DNA of 64,000 nucleotides from Gymnopus androsaceus JB14 (GCA_009733575.1 ML769706.1:1-64000); one strand, 5' to 3'. Counted from the stretch's first letter, positions 11,737 through 23,487 are shown. Notes: generated from the letters alone by a model not told the origin. Numbers and translations: made by a program.

Positions 11737-11880
11737 CATCAGCAAAACCTGGGTGAACTGGATAGCACTGGATAGTGCTATCCAGCACTCATAGCACTCA
11801 TAGCACCCCTAGCAAGGTCCCCATCTATCCAGAGCTATGAGCTGCTATGGGCTGCTATGGATTGCTATAGAGCATGACAT
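11737..11880. mobile_element. Truncated copy of the CATCAGC MITE
   Basis: It begins CATCAGCAAAACCTGGGTGA, identical to the left end of the complete element at 14477-14755, and continues through the same GATAGCACTGG and CTATCCAGCACTCATAGCAC words. It ends abruptly at the ATGACATCT word where the 680-bp direct repeat begins. The right terminal repeat is absent. Confidence 0.65.
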
Positions 11881-11881
11881 C

Positions 11882-12560
11882 TCAATGAAATTCCCTTGTT
11901 AGCTTTGATATTCCTGGGAGTTGCGGCTATGTTAAACATGAATGCCATGGTCTTGTCAAAGTAATAGATGGGATTCAGTGAACAGCTTGGTTCCAATGGT
12001 TAGCAAACTCATAGGTTGACGGTTAAGATGATACTCATCTGTGATTCATTCTTGATGCCACTCTAGGCTCGAGGCGAGTCATTGTAGGAAGGGAGAGGTT
12101 ACCAATGTCCAGCCACCTGCAGTTAGTGATCAGCACAGGTACAGCAACCCACAGTGGGTCACGGGTATGGGGACCATGGGTACAGGTATGGGTTGATTTT
12201 TGAATTTTTACTCCACCCATGAAGTATTATTGCACCCGCGCTCCGGATCCAGATGCCAAGCCTGCTTCTTGGAATTTAATTGATTGAGAGCTTGATTGTA
12301 ATTTGTCTGTTGAAGTAATTAAAAAACGCTTTTGGCAATGTGCCTGGGCACTTATGGGTGCTTACACTCAGGTCACCTGCTCGTTAGCACAAGCACATGA
12401 CTTAAGTGCTGGCTTGAATGAACATGTCTCTGCTCCCACAGCTGTATGTCATTCAACAACATACAGTTCAAGTTGCACAGCATGTATATTAATAGCTTGC
12501 TGTAAAGAAATTGGTGAATTAGGACAGCCTAATACTGTACCATTCAATCAATTTGGCAGG
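11882..12560 (+). repeat. ~680 bp direct repeat, copy A
   Basis: It starts TCAATGAAATTCCCTTGTTA and is about 95% identical by eye to 15727-16406. Both copies contain ATGGGGACCATGGGTA and CACCCGCGCTCCGGATCCAG, and both end in the CTGTACCATT...GGCAGG terminus of a small mariner-like MITE. No ORF is shared by the two copies that looks like a protein. It is probably a fragment of an unclassified transposon. Confidence 0.75.
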
Positions 12561-12570
12561 GGTGGCTACC

Positions 12571-13219
12571 AAATTACCTTGGATTTTCAAACTCCGCTAC
12601 CTTATTGCTACCTTAGCCTTACCAAGTTAACTTAAAGTACCTTTAAGTTCCTTAAGTTAACTTGGTCGACCAAGTTAACTTATTTTACCTTATTACCTTA
12701 TTCTACCTTATTCTACCTTATTCTACCTTGAGCCATAAATAACATTGTAGATGACCGTTAAAGGCAATTGAATGTGCTACAGACACTCCTAGACTCTGTT
12801 CAAGTGTATGGGGCATGATTCGAGGCAGCTCACTACTGCCAGTGAGCAGATAGAACTTTCAGTCCTTCATTTTTACATCTTTATCAGTCTGTGGCCCTCT
12901 GTAAAATACTAGAATGGACTAGAAATGTTTAATTTCAGTCATATGAGGCTTCATTGGCACAGCAATAAACCCGAAATTGTGCATAAGTCATGGATTTAGT
13001 CTTGACAACAATGTGCAATTAGCCAGCAATTGGCATTAGCGGTAACTGTAAATGTATTGGAAGATGGCCTAGAGCCCATTGAACACAGCATCAGATATGT
13101 TATGTCCACTCCAAGTGCGTATTTAATGTATTTCAAACTTTTAAATTGCATTTAAGTTCGAATAAGGTAGCGGAGTTTTAAATAAGGTAGCGGACTTTGA
13201 AATTTCAAGGTAACTTATT
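12571..13219. mobile_element. MITE with CTACCTTATT termini and internal palindrome
   Basis: The left terminus AAATTACCTTGGATTTTCAA is followed by ACTCCGCTACCTTATT. The right terminus, read in reverse complement, is AAGTTACCTTGAAATTTCAA followed by AGTCCGCTACCTTATT, giving about 36 bp of imperfect inverted repeat. The interior has a 30-bp perfect palindrome centred on GTCGAC (12653-12682) and three tandem copies of an 11-bp CTTATTCTACC-like word (12690-12730). It is non-coding and sits at the end of direct-repeat copy A. Confidence 0.6.
12653..12682. repeat. 30-bp perfect palindrome
   Basis: The half-site TAAGTTAACTTGGTC is followed directly by its exact reverse complement, centred on GTCGAC, with no spacer. 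It lies inside the MITE above and is flanked by shorter AAGTTAACTT and CTTTAAG palindromic words. Confidence 0.9.
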
Positions 13220-14059
13220 GCGTAGTTTATCGCAAACTTATCGCCTCTTTGATCATTATCTCAACACTCTATACTCCGTTTAATGACTTCAAGATTTCTA
13301 TATGACTTTAAAAAATGTTCATCGACATAGGGGAGGTGTTATTTCATGATACTTCCTAAATTTCAAAAAATTTGTACAAGGCCACACAATGACTAGTGTT
13401 CAAGGTCGCATGAAGGACTGCAGACTCAGTGTACAATATCTACATGCTATTTAGATGTTGAAGCATTGGTATAAATACTAATGTGCAATACTTGAGTCAA
13501 AATTTCGGCTGTTGGCAAATATTTTCTGCCCTTGCAAGTCAAGTAAATATAAGCAAGTAAGCAATGGCAAAGTGTTCTGTGCTCTCAGAGAAGTTTTACA
13601 TTAGTTGGATTTGCTGTTTGAAGTATCAAGCTTGGAACCTTCATTGGAGCTTTGTCATGAAATTACCCTTATCTTCCCCTTATCCATATGCACAAAAGCT
13701 GTATCGATGGAGGCCTATAAATGCATGTACTCTTTCTTCCCATTTCCATGTAGAGAACAACGAAAATTTATTCATTGTTTCTGCCTGTTTCAACAATCTG
13801 GTATATGTCATAAATGTTTAGTTTTTCCGGCATATATGCACAGTTATACAATTGACCTTTAGAGCCTGCAGGATTAACTTATTTACGCATATGAAATCTC
13901 ATGTGGTTTCTGACTAATCAATATTACTTCGAATTACTCTGGTTATTGTAAAACTTCAAAGTATGTATCTCAGCTTCCCATAGTACATTGTCTAAATGCA
14001 AGTGATAGACTGCCTGGGCAAACAGTTAGCGGTGTCAAATGCTCAGGCTCACAAGTGTA
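13220..14059. other. No recognisable gene
   Basis: Two overlapping plus-strand ORFs (13564-13821 and 13605-13862) share one region in different frames and match no known family. Base composition is AT-rich like the surrounding repeats. Confidence 0.45.
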
Positions 14060-14119
14060 ACTTATCACTAGTAAACACACTGTTCAATAGTCCTGACAGT
14101 GTGTTTACTAGTGATAAGT
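14060..14119. repeat. Perfect 23-bp stem hairpin
   Basis: ACTTATCACTAGTAAACACA CTG at 14060-14082 is followed, after a 14-nt loop, by its exact reverse complement at 14097-14119. The stem has no mismatch. No poly-T terminator or gene context gives it a clear role. It may be the tip of a very short foldback element. Confidence 0.9.
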
Positions 14120-14476
14120 ATGTATTTCAATTATGTATTTCAATTTTCATCAAGTGTAACTGTGTAGGACACATGACGCAGCTCAGATACAATGATGAAG
14201 AAAGATGTAAATGCTGTAACATCTTATACTTGCTAATGATACTTTCATGTGGTCAAGGTACTCAATTTGTCTAAGCTTGGGGGAAATAAGGTACCTTTTA
14301 TGGATTGCAACATGTAGCATGAAATGAACTTATTCAACACATTTGAGTGTCCTTTGGATGCTTAGAACACTGTTTTACAGCTTACATACATAGTATACAG
14401 TCTCGCCAGTAAACCTACTTTTGACCTTTGATATATAGTTTAATTACTTTATGCAGCCATTAATGTATTCGGTGCA

Positions 14477-14755
14477 CATCAGCAAAACCTGGGTGAACTG
14501 GATAGCACTGGATAGTGCTATCCAGCACTCATAGCACCCATAGCACCCATAGCAAGGTCCCCATCTATCCAGAGCTATGGGCTGCTATGGGCTGCTATGG
14601 ATTGCTATGGATTGCTATGGATCATGACATCTGTCAACAGGTAATATAATTTGGGAAGTCCATAGTAGCTCATAGCTACCCATAGCAGTTCATAGCAGCT
14701 CATAGCAGCTCATAGTTCTATGGCTGCTATGGCCATTATCCAGGTTTTGCTGATG
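14477..14755. mobile_element. Complete CATCAGC MITE
   Basis: The 279-bp element has perfect 16-bp terminal inverted repeats, CATCAGCAAAACCTGG and CCAGGTTTTGCTGATG. The interior is built of CATAGCAGCT/AGCTGCTATGG words in opposite orientations, so the whole unit can fold on itself. A truncated copy is at 11737-11880. The flanking sequence TGTTTGTGTGG also occurs next to the truncated copy (11687), so both copies sit in a larger shared repeat. Confidence 0.75.
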
Positions 14756-15726
14756 TGTTTGTGTGGTCATATCATTGACGCCTTGACTGTTGAAGCTGGT
14801 TAGAATACCACACCCATCTATATTGTGTGTTGGTTTTATTAAAATTATCTTTGTATTGTTGTTGGTGTCTGTCATATTGTTGATAGTTCCCTTCTTGTAC
14901 CCATTTCCATTATTAATACCAAACTTTGAATTGGAGACTTGCATGAAGTATCAAACTTAGTTTTGAGAACATACTACATTGTACTACAGAGAGATAAAAG
15001 TATTTGGCGGAACCTTTGACAATGCCTTCACCCATACTCACGTAACAATTGAGCACAACCCTACCATACCTTTTGTGTTGTTGGTTCAAACTTGTGTTTG
15101 AACTTTATATACCTACAGTTAGAACCTTGTTAGCAGACTTAGACATGTTCTTGCTACTTAATAGCTACTGTCCTTCAGACAAAAGCTTAAATCATGTGAG
15201 CTTTTCACATAATTTTAGCCAAAGTGGCTTCTTTTGTCCAAAGGCCATTGAAGGACAGTAGCTTTGCAGGCCTGAATAGTCAGGTCATCTCCACTCCCAC
15301 TTTTTTCCCTTAGCCCACAATGTTGCATCTCAGTGCATCTCGTTCATGAGGTCTGATCTTAAATGGTTGCCAATGCTCCAGAAAAGCACTAACACTTGCC
15401 TTCCTAGTGAGTAGTATTCCACATCTGGCTGAAGGAGGATCTCTGAAAGCATGAATTACAGATGATACCTTCAAGAAAGCTCATTCTGTACTATTTCATA
15501 TAGGACAAATAATCATTCATGCTGAACCCACTGGGCTGGCAGCAACAGCATATGTCCACATCAAGTCCACATTGCTCTGTTTTATGATGGCTTTTGCATT
15601 TTCCTAGCTTATTTCAGGAGTTCAACAGATTTTTATTGGCGATGCTATCCAATGCTGAACCTTCTAACACACCTCCCAGCAATCTGTGATGATGATCTGC
15701 TTGCAGTACCTCTAGTGGGCAGTACA
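14756..15726. other. No gene; small foldback at 15163-15263
   Basis: AGCTACTGTCCTTCA at 15163-15177 is inverted perfectly at 15249-15263, with partial inner pairing (GACAAAAG on both sides). This makes a ~101-bp foldback. The remainder shows no recognisable coding sequence. Confidence 0.45.
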
Positions 15727-16406
15727 TCAATGAAATTCCCTTGTTAGCTTTGATATTCCTTGGAGTCGTGGCTATGTTAAACATGAATGCCATGGTCTTG
15801 TCAAAGTAATAGATGGGATTCAGTGAACAGCTTGGTTCCGATGGTTATCAAGCTCATAGGTTGATGGTTAAGATGGTACTCATCTGTGATTCATTCTTGA
15901 TGCCACTCTAGGCTCGAGGCAAGTCATTGTAGGAAGGAAGAGGTTACCAATATCCAGCCACCTGCAGTTAGTGATCAGCACAGGTACAGCAACCTGCAGT
16001 GGGTCACAGGTATGGGGACCATGGGTATGGATACAGGTTGAGTTTTGAATTTTTACTCCACCCATGAAGTATTATTGCACCCGCGCTCCGGATCCAGATG
16101 ACAAGCCTGCTTCTCAGAATTTAATTGAATGAGAGCTTGATTGTAATTTGTCTGTTGAAGTAATTAAAAAACACTTTTGGCAATGTGCCTGGGTGCTTAT
16201 GGGCACTTAAACTCAGGTCACCTGCTTGTTAACACAAGCACATGACTTAAGTGCTGGCTTGAATGAAAATTTCTCTGCTTCCACAGCTGTATGTCATTCA
16301 ACAACATACAGTTCAAGTTGCCCAGCATGTATATTAATAGCTTGCTGCAAAGAAATTGGTGAATTAGGACAGCCTAATACTGTACCATTTTGATCAATTC
16401 GGCAGG
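15727..16406 (+). repeat. ~680 bp direct repeat, copy B
   Basis: Second copy of the unit at 11882-12560, in the same orientation, 3.85 kb away. It differs by scattered substitutions, many of them C/T or G/A (for example GCGAGTC versus GCAAGTC). Confidence 0.75.
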
Positions 16407-16643
16407 CCCTTGTGACCATGACCAACCCAACGAAATTTTGGATTTGGCACCTTGCAGTGGAGCTGCATGACCCCAGCAAAATTTCGGCATTTTGACCCAA
16501 ATTTTGCGTTTTTTGAGGCAATCTTGAGTGTGTCATGCCAGAAATTTCGGCACTTTCAAAATGTGACCTGTGACCTGGTCAAATTTTGGCACGTCAGAAG
16601 GCCTCCGTGACCCATGACTGCCAAATTGATTGAAATGGTAAAG
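16380..16643. mobile_element. Mariner-like MITE at the end of direct repeat B
   Basis: The left end TA-CTGTACCATTTTGATCAA is inverted at the right as TTGATTGAAATGGTAAAG-TA, with TA on both sides. The terminal repeat is about 26 bp with a few mismatches. The interior is made of TGTGACC/ACCTGTGACC and AAATTT(C/T)GGCA words also found in the MITE at 31276-31527. It is non-coding. Confidence 0.6.
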
Positions 16644-16645
16644 TA

Positions 16646-17060
16646 CACTTACAGTTTACTTACCAATGCTATGGTACTTCTTGACATTTTAATTGTGTTC
16701 TATATCCTAATAAGTCATAATTATAAATGCCTTTTCGAAGTCTTTAGTCACAATGGGTAGCGGGAGGCCTGCCAACCCGTGACAGTTTATGACCCGTCAT
16801 AGTGTGTATGGTATTTTACGGTAATACACCGAATTTTTGGCAAGACCTTGAGAACGCGATTCTTGACAAGTTTGCTTCTAGAGATGGTATAAGAGAGCTA
16901 TATTGAGCCCAAGCTGATAGCTGTAACAAGTCTAATAAGTGTGGAAGTACTTGGACCAACAGAGCCACGGTATTGAATTGGATATCAGCTCTAAGTAGTT
17001 TGTAGGAATCCGTAGTCTGATAGTGGAGTCTCACTTGCATGTCAATGCCAGCACTCATGT
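16646..17060. other. No recognisable gene
   Basis: The only ORF (16816-17058, minus) does not match a known family and lies between repeats. Confidence 0.4.
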
Positions 17061-18072
17061 TGATACACCAATTTTTGGCTAAGGCTAGAACTGCGCAGAA
17101 CCAATAATCCTAGGTTCTGTTAGGAACAAAACACGGTCAATAAAAGAACTATAGTGAGCCCAAACTGATAGTTAAAATCCACTGAGGACCTATTCTACCC
17201 AAGAGGTTGCAGAGTAACAGTACGTGCAATGATACCATACTTAACTTTGTGAATGTGCCTCGATCAAAGTCCTATGTGCAGTATGGTGTAACGAGGCAAG
17301 CTTGTTGGATAACAAGTTGCTGACCAAGGCAGGTAAACGAGCCCACATACCAGTTATACTAGGCTAGGTCATTGAAGGATATACCCAAGGGATCAAAGTC
17401 TTAACAAGGCATTGCTTCCACGGTTAGCTCACCAAGGGGTTTACACAACACTCAAGTTTATTAAATGAAGCAAGGTGGACCGAGATGAGGAAGTACCATA
17501 ATGGGTGTCCTCAAAGTTGACGCTTGCTGGAAAGCGCCCAGGCAAATAGCTGCGGCAATCCAACATGGCCACATGACCCACTTGCTGTAGCTACTTCTAG
17601 AGCACGGAAGGACCAAGGAGTGTTTCTATCTGATCCTCAGCGTTTTACCAAGATCCATATGCTACCATGCATCTAGACTCGAGACCATGCGGAACTAGGG
17701 ATAATAACCAGTCTCCCATTGGCAAGGAAAAACATAGAAATACTTCCGAGGGCTGTTCTGCTAAAGGAACTGGCGAGCCTTGTAAAAAGGCAAATGACTC
17801 AAGTTGATTCAGACCAAAAATCCCAAAAGTTGACCCAATCGAGGAAGACAAATGAACAAGGCAGGGAAACGTCGAGGCAAAACCATAGTATACACGCATA
17901 TATGGACATTATTTATCTTTTTCTATTTTACTTACTCTGTTTCATCCTATCTTGGTCAGTTTCTCTCATTTTCCTATTTTATTATATCTCACTCAGTATA
18001 TAAGGGTAGCTATTCTATCTTGGAATAACAAGTTAGACTTGATACCTGAAATGCAGTTCTATCTTAGGACCT
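17061..18072 (-). repeat. ~1.01 kb dispersed repeat, copy 2 (inverted)
   Basis: This is the reverse-complement copy of 6407-7417. The two copies face each other across 9.6 kb of repeats. The outer end reads TAGGACCT and the inner end TGATAC. The flanks of the two copies differ, so the units inserted independently. Confidence 0.75.
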
Positions 18073-20881
18073 GTAGTGATTTGTACATGCTCAGATGCGT
18101 CTGCATCATCCTCTGCAACCTTTGAAACAGGTGGCCTTCTTGTAACCTCAATAATACTGAGGCTGTTCATTCTACTTCCCAGCTATTAAGTTGAGCATCC
18201 CTGGTTTTCATCTCAAAGAGAGGTCACATCAGTCTTAGGACCACAGGCAGAGCCTAATGTGCACACCTCAACGAGCCTGTTGTTGATTAGGAAGGTCTTG
18301 GACCCAAGTGTTGGCTTGGTCTAGTTTTAGGGAGGAAGCTTCTTGGAGTGCTACCTAGCTTTACCAACAGATTCTACCCCTTGCCTGCTCTTCACTGAGT
18401 ATGTTAAAACGCCTACTTGAGTGACTTGCGCAGCGGTTGTATAAGCTTGTTAGGTAACTCGCAGGATTCCCTGAGAGTTGGAGTATCATTGCGCGGCAAC
18501 ATAAAGGCTCCTAAGATACGCAAAGTTTTTTGTTGAGTTGGCATACTTGACCTGTGCTTTGGTGTTTCACTGCGGATACACAAAGTCGTTCATTGAGTCG
18601 GCGTACTTGACCCATGCTTTGGTGTTTGCTTTCCCCCTTGATTAGTTCAGCGCGTCATTGTATGTTAGTTGGCTTTTCAAAACCTCCCTCCAAATATAAA
18701 CCTTGTTCATCTTGCACTGTCTGTGCCAGCTGTCAAGTGCCTTTTCTCTTTGAATCAATTAGTAGTTGAGGGAACCTTCGACAACCTCCTTCCTTGCATT
18801 AAATTAAACCTTTTGGATTGTATCTGATTGAGGTGATTGTTGTTTGGTCGGTTATCATACCCAGCACAAATCTAACTCATCAATGTAAAAGAGGCACATT
18901 GCCCACATAGACTCAAGCTCAAAAGGATACACTCTGAAGACAAGTAACTCAGGGAATTATGGAAGGATATGGACTTTGCGAAACAGGACAGAACCAATTC
19001 AAGTGGGCTGATGTCAAGATTGTCATGATAGCCAAAGGGTACTTCAAAGCTTGATACCAAGGAAGCACTAATAGCTGTTTGGCGCTGAACAATGGATAAA
19101 CAGTGTATGCCAAAAAGAACAAAACAAGGACAGAAGGATTGACAAAGCCAAGAGAGCATACGTAGACCCTCGAAGTGACGTGTACCAGGATCGGAAGGCG
19201 TACGTGTCTGCCAAGAAATGGAAGAAATAACGCATAATAGACAGAGATTTGAGCTAGGAGAATAACACTGTACATTAGTTGGTGTTTTCCTGCATGAATA
19301 TACTCCAGGGATATAGAGATATGGATATGGTTGGGAAGCTACAAGGATGGAGAATGATAATACAAAGGAAGGAAAGAAGGATACAATAAGTTACAATGAG
19401 AAACAGAACTATGATGGGATTAGTGAGCACAGCGCTGGGCATGCGTCAGCTACATAGCAGTACACATTGCCCAGGAAAGGACCAAAGGTGCATAACCCAG
19501 ACAGAAATAGGGTATAATACCCATAAGAAGCAGATGAATGGACATTAGGGTTGCAGATATATGCATATACGGACTATTTTATTATAATTTCTCCTTTTTT
19601 TGAACAAGTTGTACCATTTCTCCGGATTCTTGAAGTACCTTATTATTTAACTGGCATCTGGCCAAGAGTAGTATAAAAGCCTAGCTATATTTCCTTTGCA
19701 AAACAAGTTACCTTTGGACCTCATTTGTTGCTAGTGTGAATTCTTGTTGACATAGCTATGGCTGAGACAGGAAAGATACCACTCCCTTGTGAACCAAAGT
19801 AATACTTTGTGTGGTACGGAAAGAGTTGTTTATTGCGCCCAGTGTTAGAGACTTGTAATCCTAGCGACTGTGAAAACCCCAACTTAAACCAATTCAAATT
19901 GCTGTTTTAGTTTCAAGGAGTCTAGTGTGACCACCGAGAAATGACCATCTGTTGTGACTGAGCTCAGGTGTACAGGAAGCAAACTGTCTGCTGTTCTGAG
20001 TGGTTTTGCCTACTGTTGGGAATCACTTTGTTGAACCAAGCCATATTGTTGGTGGTTCTTTTTGTTGTCATTGTTATATTGTTGCCCCTATCATTTCCCC
20101 GAATCAGTATAGATTGATTAGAAAAGGAGATCCTATCCTTCAATTCTCTACCAGCATCACTTTGAGAAACACCAGTCACTTTTGAGAGACAAATAGAGTA
20201 TTTTCTTTGCAGAATCTTTGACAATGCACCCTCGCTATTTAAATTGATAGCCAAACCCTCTGTGTTCCAGTTGCTTAGTGTTGATTACTCTGCACTACTT
20301 GAACCAATGGATCCACAGCTTGTTAATGGTATGGGTGCGGGTGCAGATTTGGAGCCCTGTGGGACCCCCGTGCTTATCACTACCTGCAGTTGAGAAAATC
20401 AGAGGATGAAACCATGACTTTGAGGACACAAAACAGATTGACTGGGCAAATTAACTCTTTTTGGTACTTGGTGCTACAGAGCAGGTTGTACAGGGCTCTT
20501 CTCTTGATTGAAACTCAGTTTAACCAGGCATGTGCTAACAATGCTCAACAGCTGGAGGGAAATGGGTGGAACAGGTGTTCAAGATTGCGTTAAACACATT
20601 AGGCAGTTGGGATGAAGGCATGGTGTTTAACTGGTGTTAAACAGTAGTGTATTCTATTTCATTTACTGCTTTATGTATGGTTCGTTTAACATGTTTAACA
20701 AAAATGTTAATTGACCCCCCTCTGTTTAACAAGGCTTATCGGGTTACTGAAATTTATGGCCAAATTATGTAGGTTTTTAATATTTATAGGCTAAACACAT
20801 TATAAAAATCATAATTGGACTTGTAGACCCCTGTAGACCTAGCGTTTAGAAACTTCCATCTTAAACTTGCCCTTATGTGCC
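18073..20881. other. No recognisable gene; decayed repeats
   Basis: Several words recur within this tract and in 14.8-15.1 kb, such as TTTGACAATGC preceded by GGAACC or AGAATC, and ATATTGTTG. This suggests remnants of one repeat family, possibly the untranslated part of an LTR element. 20588-20741 is an inverted relative of the GTTTAAC-rich repeat at 10857-11053. A short ORF starting at about 20307 (MDPQLVNG) is not assignable. Confidence 0.4.
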
Positions 20882-23487
20882 CTAAAAATGAAATCTTTTG
20901 CTTCTGGGCATTTTTCGCTTCCGGGTTTTGTTCTGTGTATTGCCCATAGGATCAATGCCATTCTTCAAGCTCTCTAGGAACTGCACAACATTCAAATGTC
21001 CCCTTTCTTTTGCAGATTCAAGTGCACTCCTCTGCTGTTCAACTAAAAAATGTTTGAGGCATGAAAGTAAACACTGACTCTCTACATACCTCGAGTGTTG
21101 GGATCCGCACCATTTTTAACAAGAAATTGGACCACATTCAAGTGTCCTGATTTTGCGGCGCATTCAAGTGCACTTGGCTGCTGTGTAACTAAATAATGTT
21201 TGAGGAATGAAGGTAAACACCAGCTCATCACGTACCTCGAGTATTGGGATTCACATCATTCTTCACTAGGAACCGCACAACATCCAATTTTCCCCGATTC
21301 GCTGCACATTCAAGTGCACTCATCTGCTGTTCAACTAAACAATGTTTGAGAGATGAAGTTAACACCTACTCATCACATACCTCGAGAATTGGGATTCACA
21401 CCATTCTTCACTAGGAACTGCACAACATCCAATCTTCCCTGATTTGCTGCACATTCAAGTGGACTCATCTGCTGTTCAACTAAAACAATGTTTGAGAGAT
21501 GAAGTTAACACCTACTCATCACATACCTCGAGAATTGGGATTCACACCATTCTTCACTAGGAACTGCACAACATCCAATTGTCCCTGATTTGCTGCACAT
21601 TCAAGTGGACTCATCTGCTGTTCAACTAAAATAGTGTTTGAGGGATGAAATTAACACCTACTCATCACATACCTCGAGCATCAAGATCTACACCATTCTT
21701 CACTAGGAACTGCACAACATCCAATTTTCCCTGATTTGCTGCACATTCAAGTGCACTCATCTGCTGTTCAACTAAAACAATGTTTGAGAGATGAAGTTAA
21801 CACCTACTCATCACATACCTCGAGAATTGGGTTTCGCACCATTCTTCACTAGGAGCTGCACAACGTCCAATCGTCCCTGATTTGCTGCACATTCAAGTGC
21901 ACTCATCTGCTGTTCAACTAAAATAATGTTTGAGGATGAAATTAACACCTACTCAATACGTACCTCGAGCATTGGGATTCGCATAATTCTCAACTAGAAG
22001 GCATACTATCTCCAAGCTTCCCCATCCTGCAGCATATTGAAGAGCATTGACTCTGTTCCCCTCTGGCAGCTCGACTAAAATGGTGAGTTTAAAGATTGAA
22101 AACAAAGTTCACATTGAGTATATATACACACATTGGGCATTGGGATCTGCACCCTTCTCCACAAAAAAGCATGCAATATCCCATTTCTCCTGTTTCATGG
22201 CCAATCCAAGAGCAGTGACTTTATCTGCTGGTATTGTCAGATGTCTCCTTGTTAAAGTGTTGTTAAACGATCACCTTCAACATTACAATCTCCTCCTTTT
22301 TTAATCCATTCTGCAGCCGATTCCGGATCCTCCTTCCGTATACTGGACTTAACCTGTGCTGTTGCTTCCTTTTCAAACTGCTTCCTATCTAGTTGTTTCT
22401 GCTCCTCAACAGCCTTTGTCCTTTCCCTCTCAATCCGCGATTCAACCCGTGCCAGCAGCATCTCAATCACATCACGTAGTGGGACAAGTAGGAGTAGAAG
22501 TGCAAGTGTTTGACCAAATGTCCATACACCATCTCCTGCCTGTTGTAGACCCTCATTATGAATTAAGGAAATTTCTGTGTCAATGATAAAGATGATGTTA
22601 ATGGTGAATAACATCAATAGCCCCAACACAATAGGTTGCACACTGTGCTTCAGTTGTGCTTCTTCCCATTTTGGATATGATTTCCAGATCTTTGCATTCC
22701 AAAGGACATAAGGTGTGATGAAGAGGATGACCGGAAGGATGAGGTTTATGCCAGGACAAAGAAGAACGGTGTAGACTATCAAGGAAAACACTCGCAGAGC
22801 ACTGGATCCAAGGGACATTCCTTTGCCCAATACAATGATTGTTGCAGAGAGGGAGCATGATGGAGAGGTACTGAAATGTACAGGATCACTCCAGACCCAT
22901 ATTCCAACAGCACCCATGAGGGAAAGGTGAATGGTTCCAATAAGAATTACAACGTCGACCCAAGACAGCTTCTTTCCAGCCCATTGGAACACCTTTACCA
23001 CTGCCCCTACTGTCCTATAAAACCATGACGGACGTGATTCAAGCGTGTCGGGTGTTAGATTCACCACAGGAGTCTTCGTTGAAAGATCCTGCTTGTGATA
23101 GGACAGAAGGAACCTCCAAAGAGGCTTTTTCCGTGCATGCTGTGGCGCACAGGAGGCTTTTCGATGGACAAAGAGCAGGAGATATATGAAAGTGTTCGTA
23201 TTGTTCATCCAGCTTAGGTTAAGGATGACAGTGGCATCAAAGTTGGTTAAGCCAGCTGTTGTAGAAGCCTGGATGATGGTAGAAATCAAGATGGCGAAAG
23301 CAGTAATGAGGATGGTGGTGGACTGGGTCTCCAAAGAGGTCAATTCGCCTTCGGAGACAATTTTGTCAGCCAATGCATAGAAAGTGGTAACGAAACTGAG
23401 AAGGTTCTGAGCATAGGTAGCTGCTCGCACACCAATTCCAGAGATGTCTGGATTAGGGCTGAGGCAGTTTGCGAGGGTGCTGGACAT
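20882..23487 (-). CDS. Multi-pass membrane protein with exon-coded ankyrin repeats
   Basis: The long first exon starts at MSSTLANCLSPNPDISGIGV. An ATG 66 bp upstream is possible, but MSST fits better with the hydrophilic start. The exon encodes several hydrophobic spans (for example ILITAFAILISTIIQAS, VDVVILIGTIHLSLMGAVGI and LILPVILFITPYVLW) and then a charged helix (ESRIERERTKAVEEQKQLD). The C-terminal part is ankyrin repeats with consensus SALECAANQGRLDVVQFLVK. Six 99-bp exons (21090-21188, 21236-21334, 21381-21479, 21527-21625, 21673-21771, 21819-21917) each code one 33-residue repeat and are separated by 46-47-bp GT-AG introns. The last exon ends in a basic tail and a stop at 20882. One problem: near 22255 the frame must shift by one nucleotide to enter the first ankyrin repeat, and no intron is visible there. 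The gene may carry a frameshift. The function is unknown; ankyrins usually bind partner proteins. Confidence 0.7.
21043..21963 (-). repeat. Tandem array of exon-intron units (146-bp period)
   Basis: About 6.3 units of 99-bp exon plus 46-47-bp intron are repeated head to tail. Introns as well as exons are near-identical: each contains an ATGTTTGAG(A/G)(G/A)ATGAA core on the plus strand, and each exon opens with CTCGAG. Phase is the same (phase 1) at every junction, so any whole unit can be gained or lost without breaking the frame. Confidence 0.9.

Noticed and set aside
6407..18072. A composite transposon bounded by the inverted repeat pair
   Set aside because: The flanking bases of the two copies differ and the interval contains unrelated independent insertions; no shared target duplication brackets the whole.
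18073..20330. Gypsy-type LTR element
   Set aside because: Recurring words suggest an LTR untranslated region, but no termini, primer-binding site or pol domain could be found.
20945..22074. Regularly spaced repeats resembling a CRISPR array
   Set aside because: The 146-bp period is exon plus intron; the repeated part encodes ankyrin repeats and the spacers are GT-AG introns in a eukaryotic gene.
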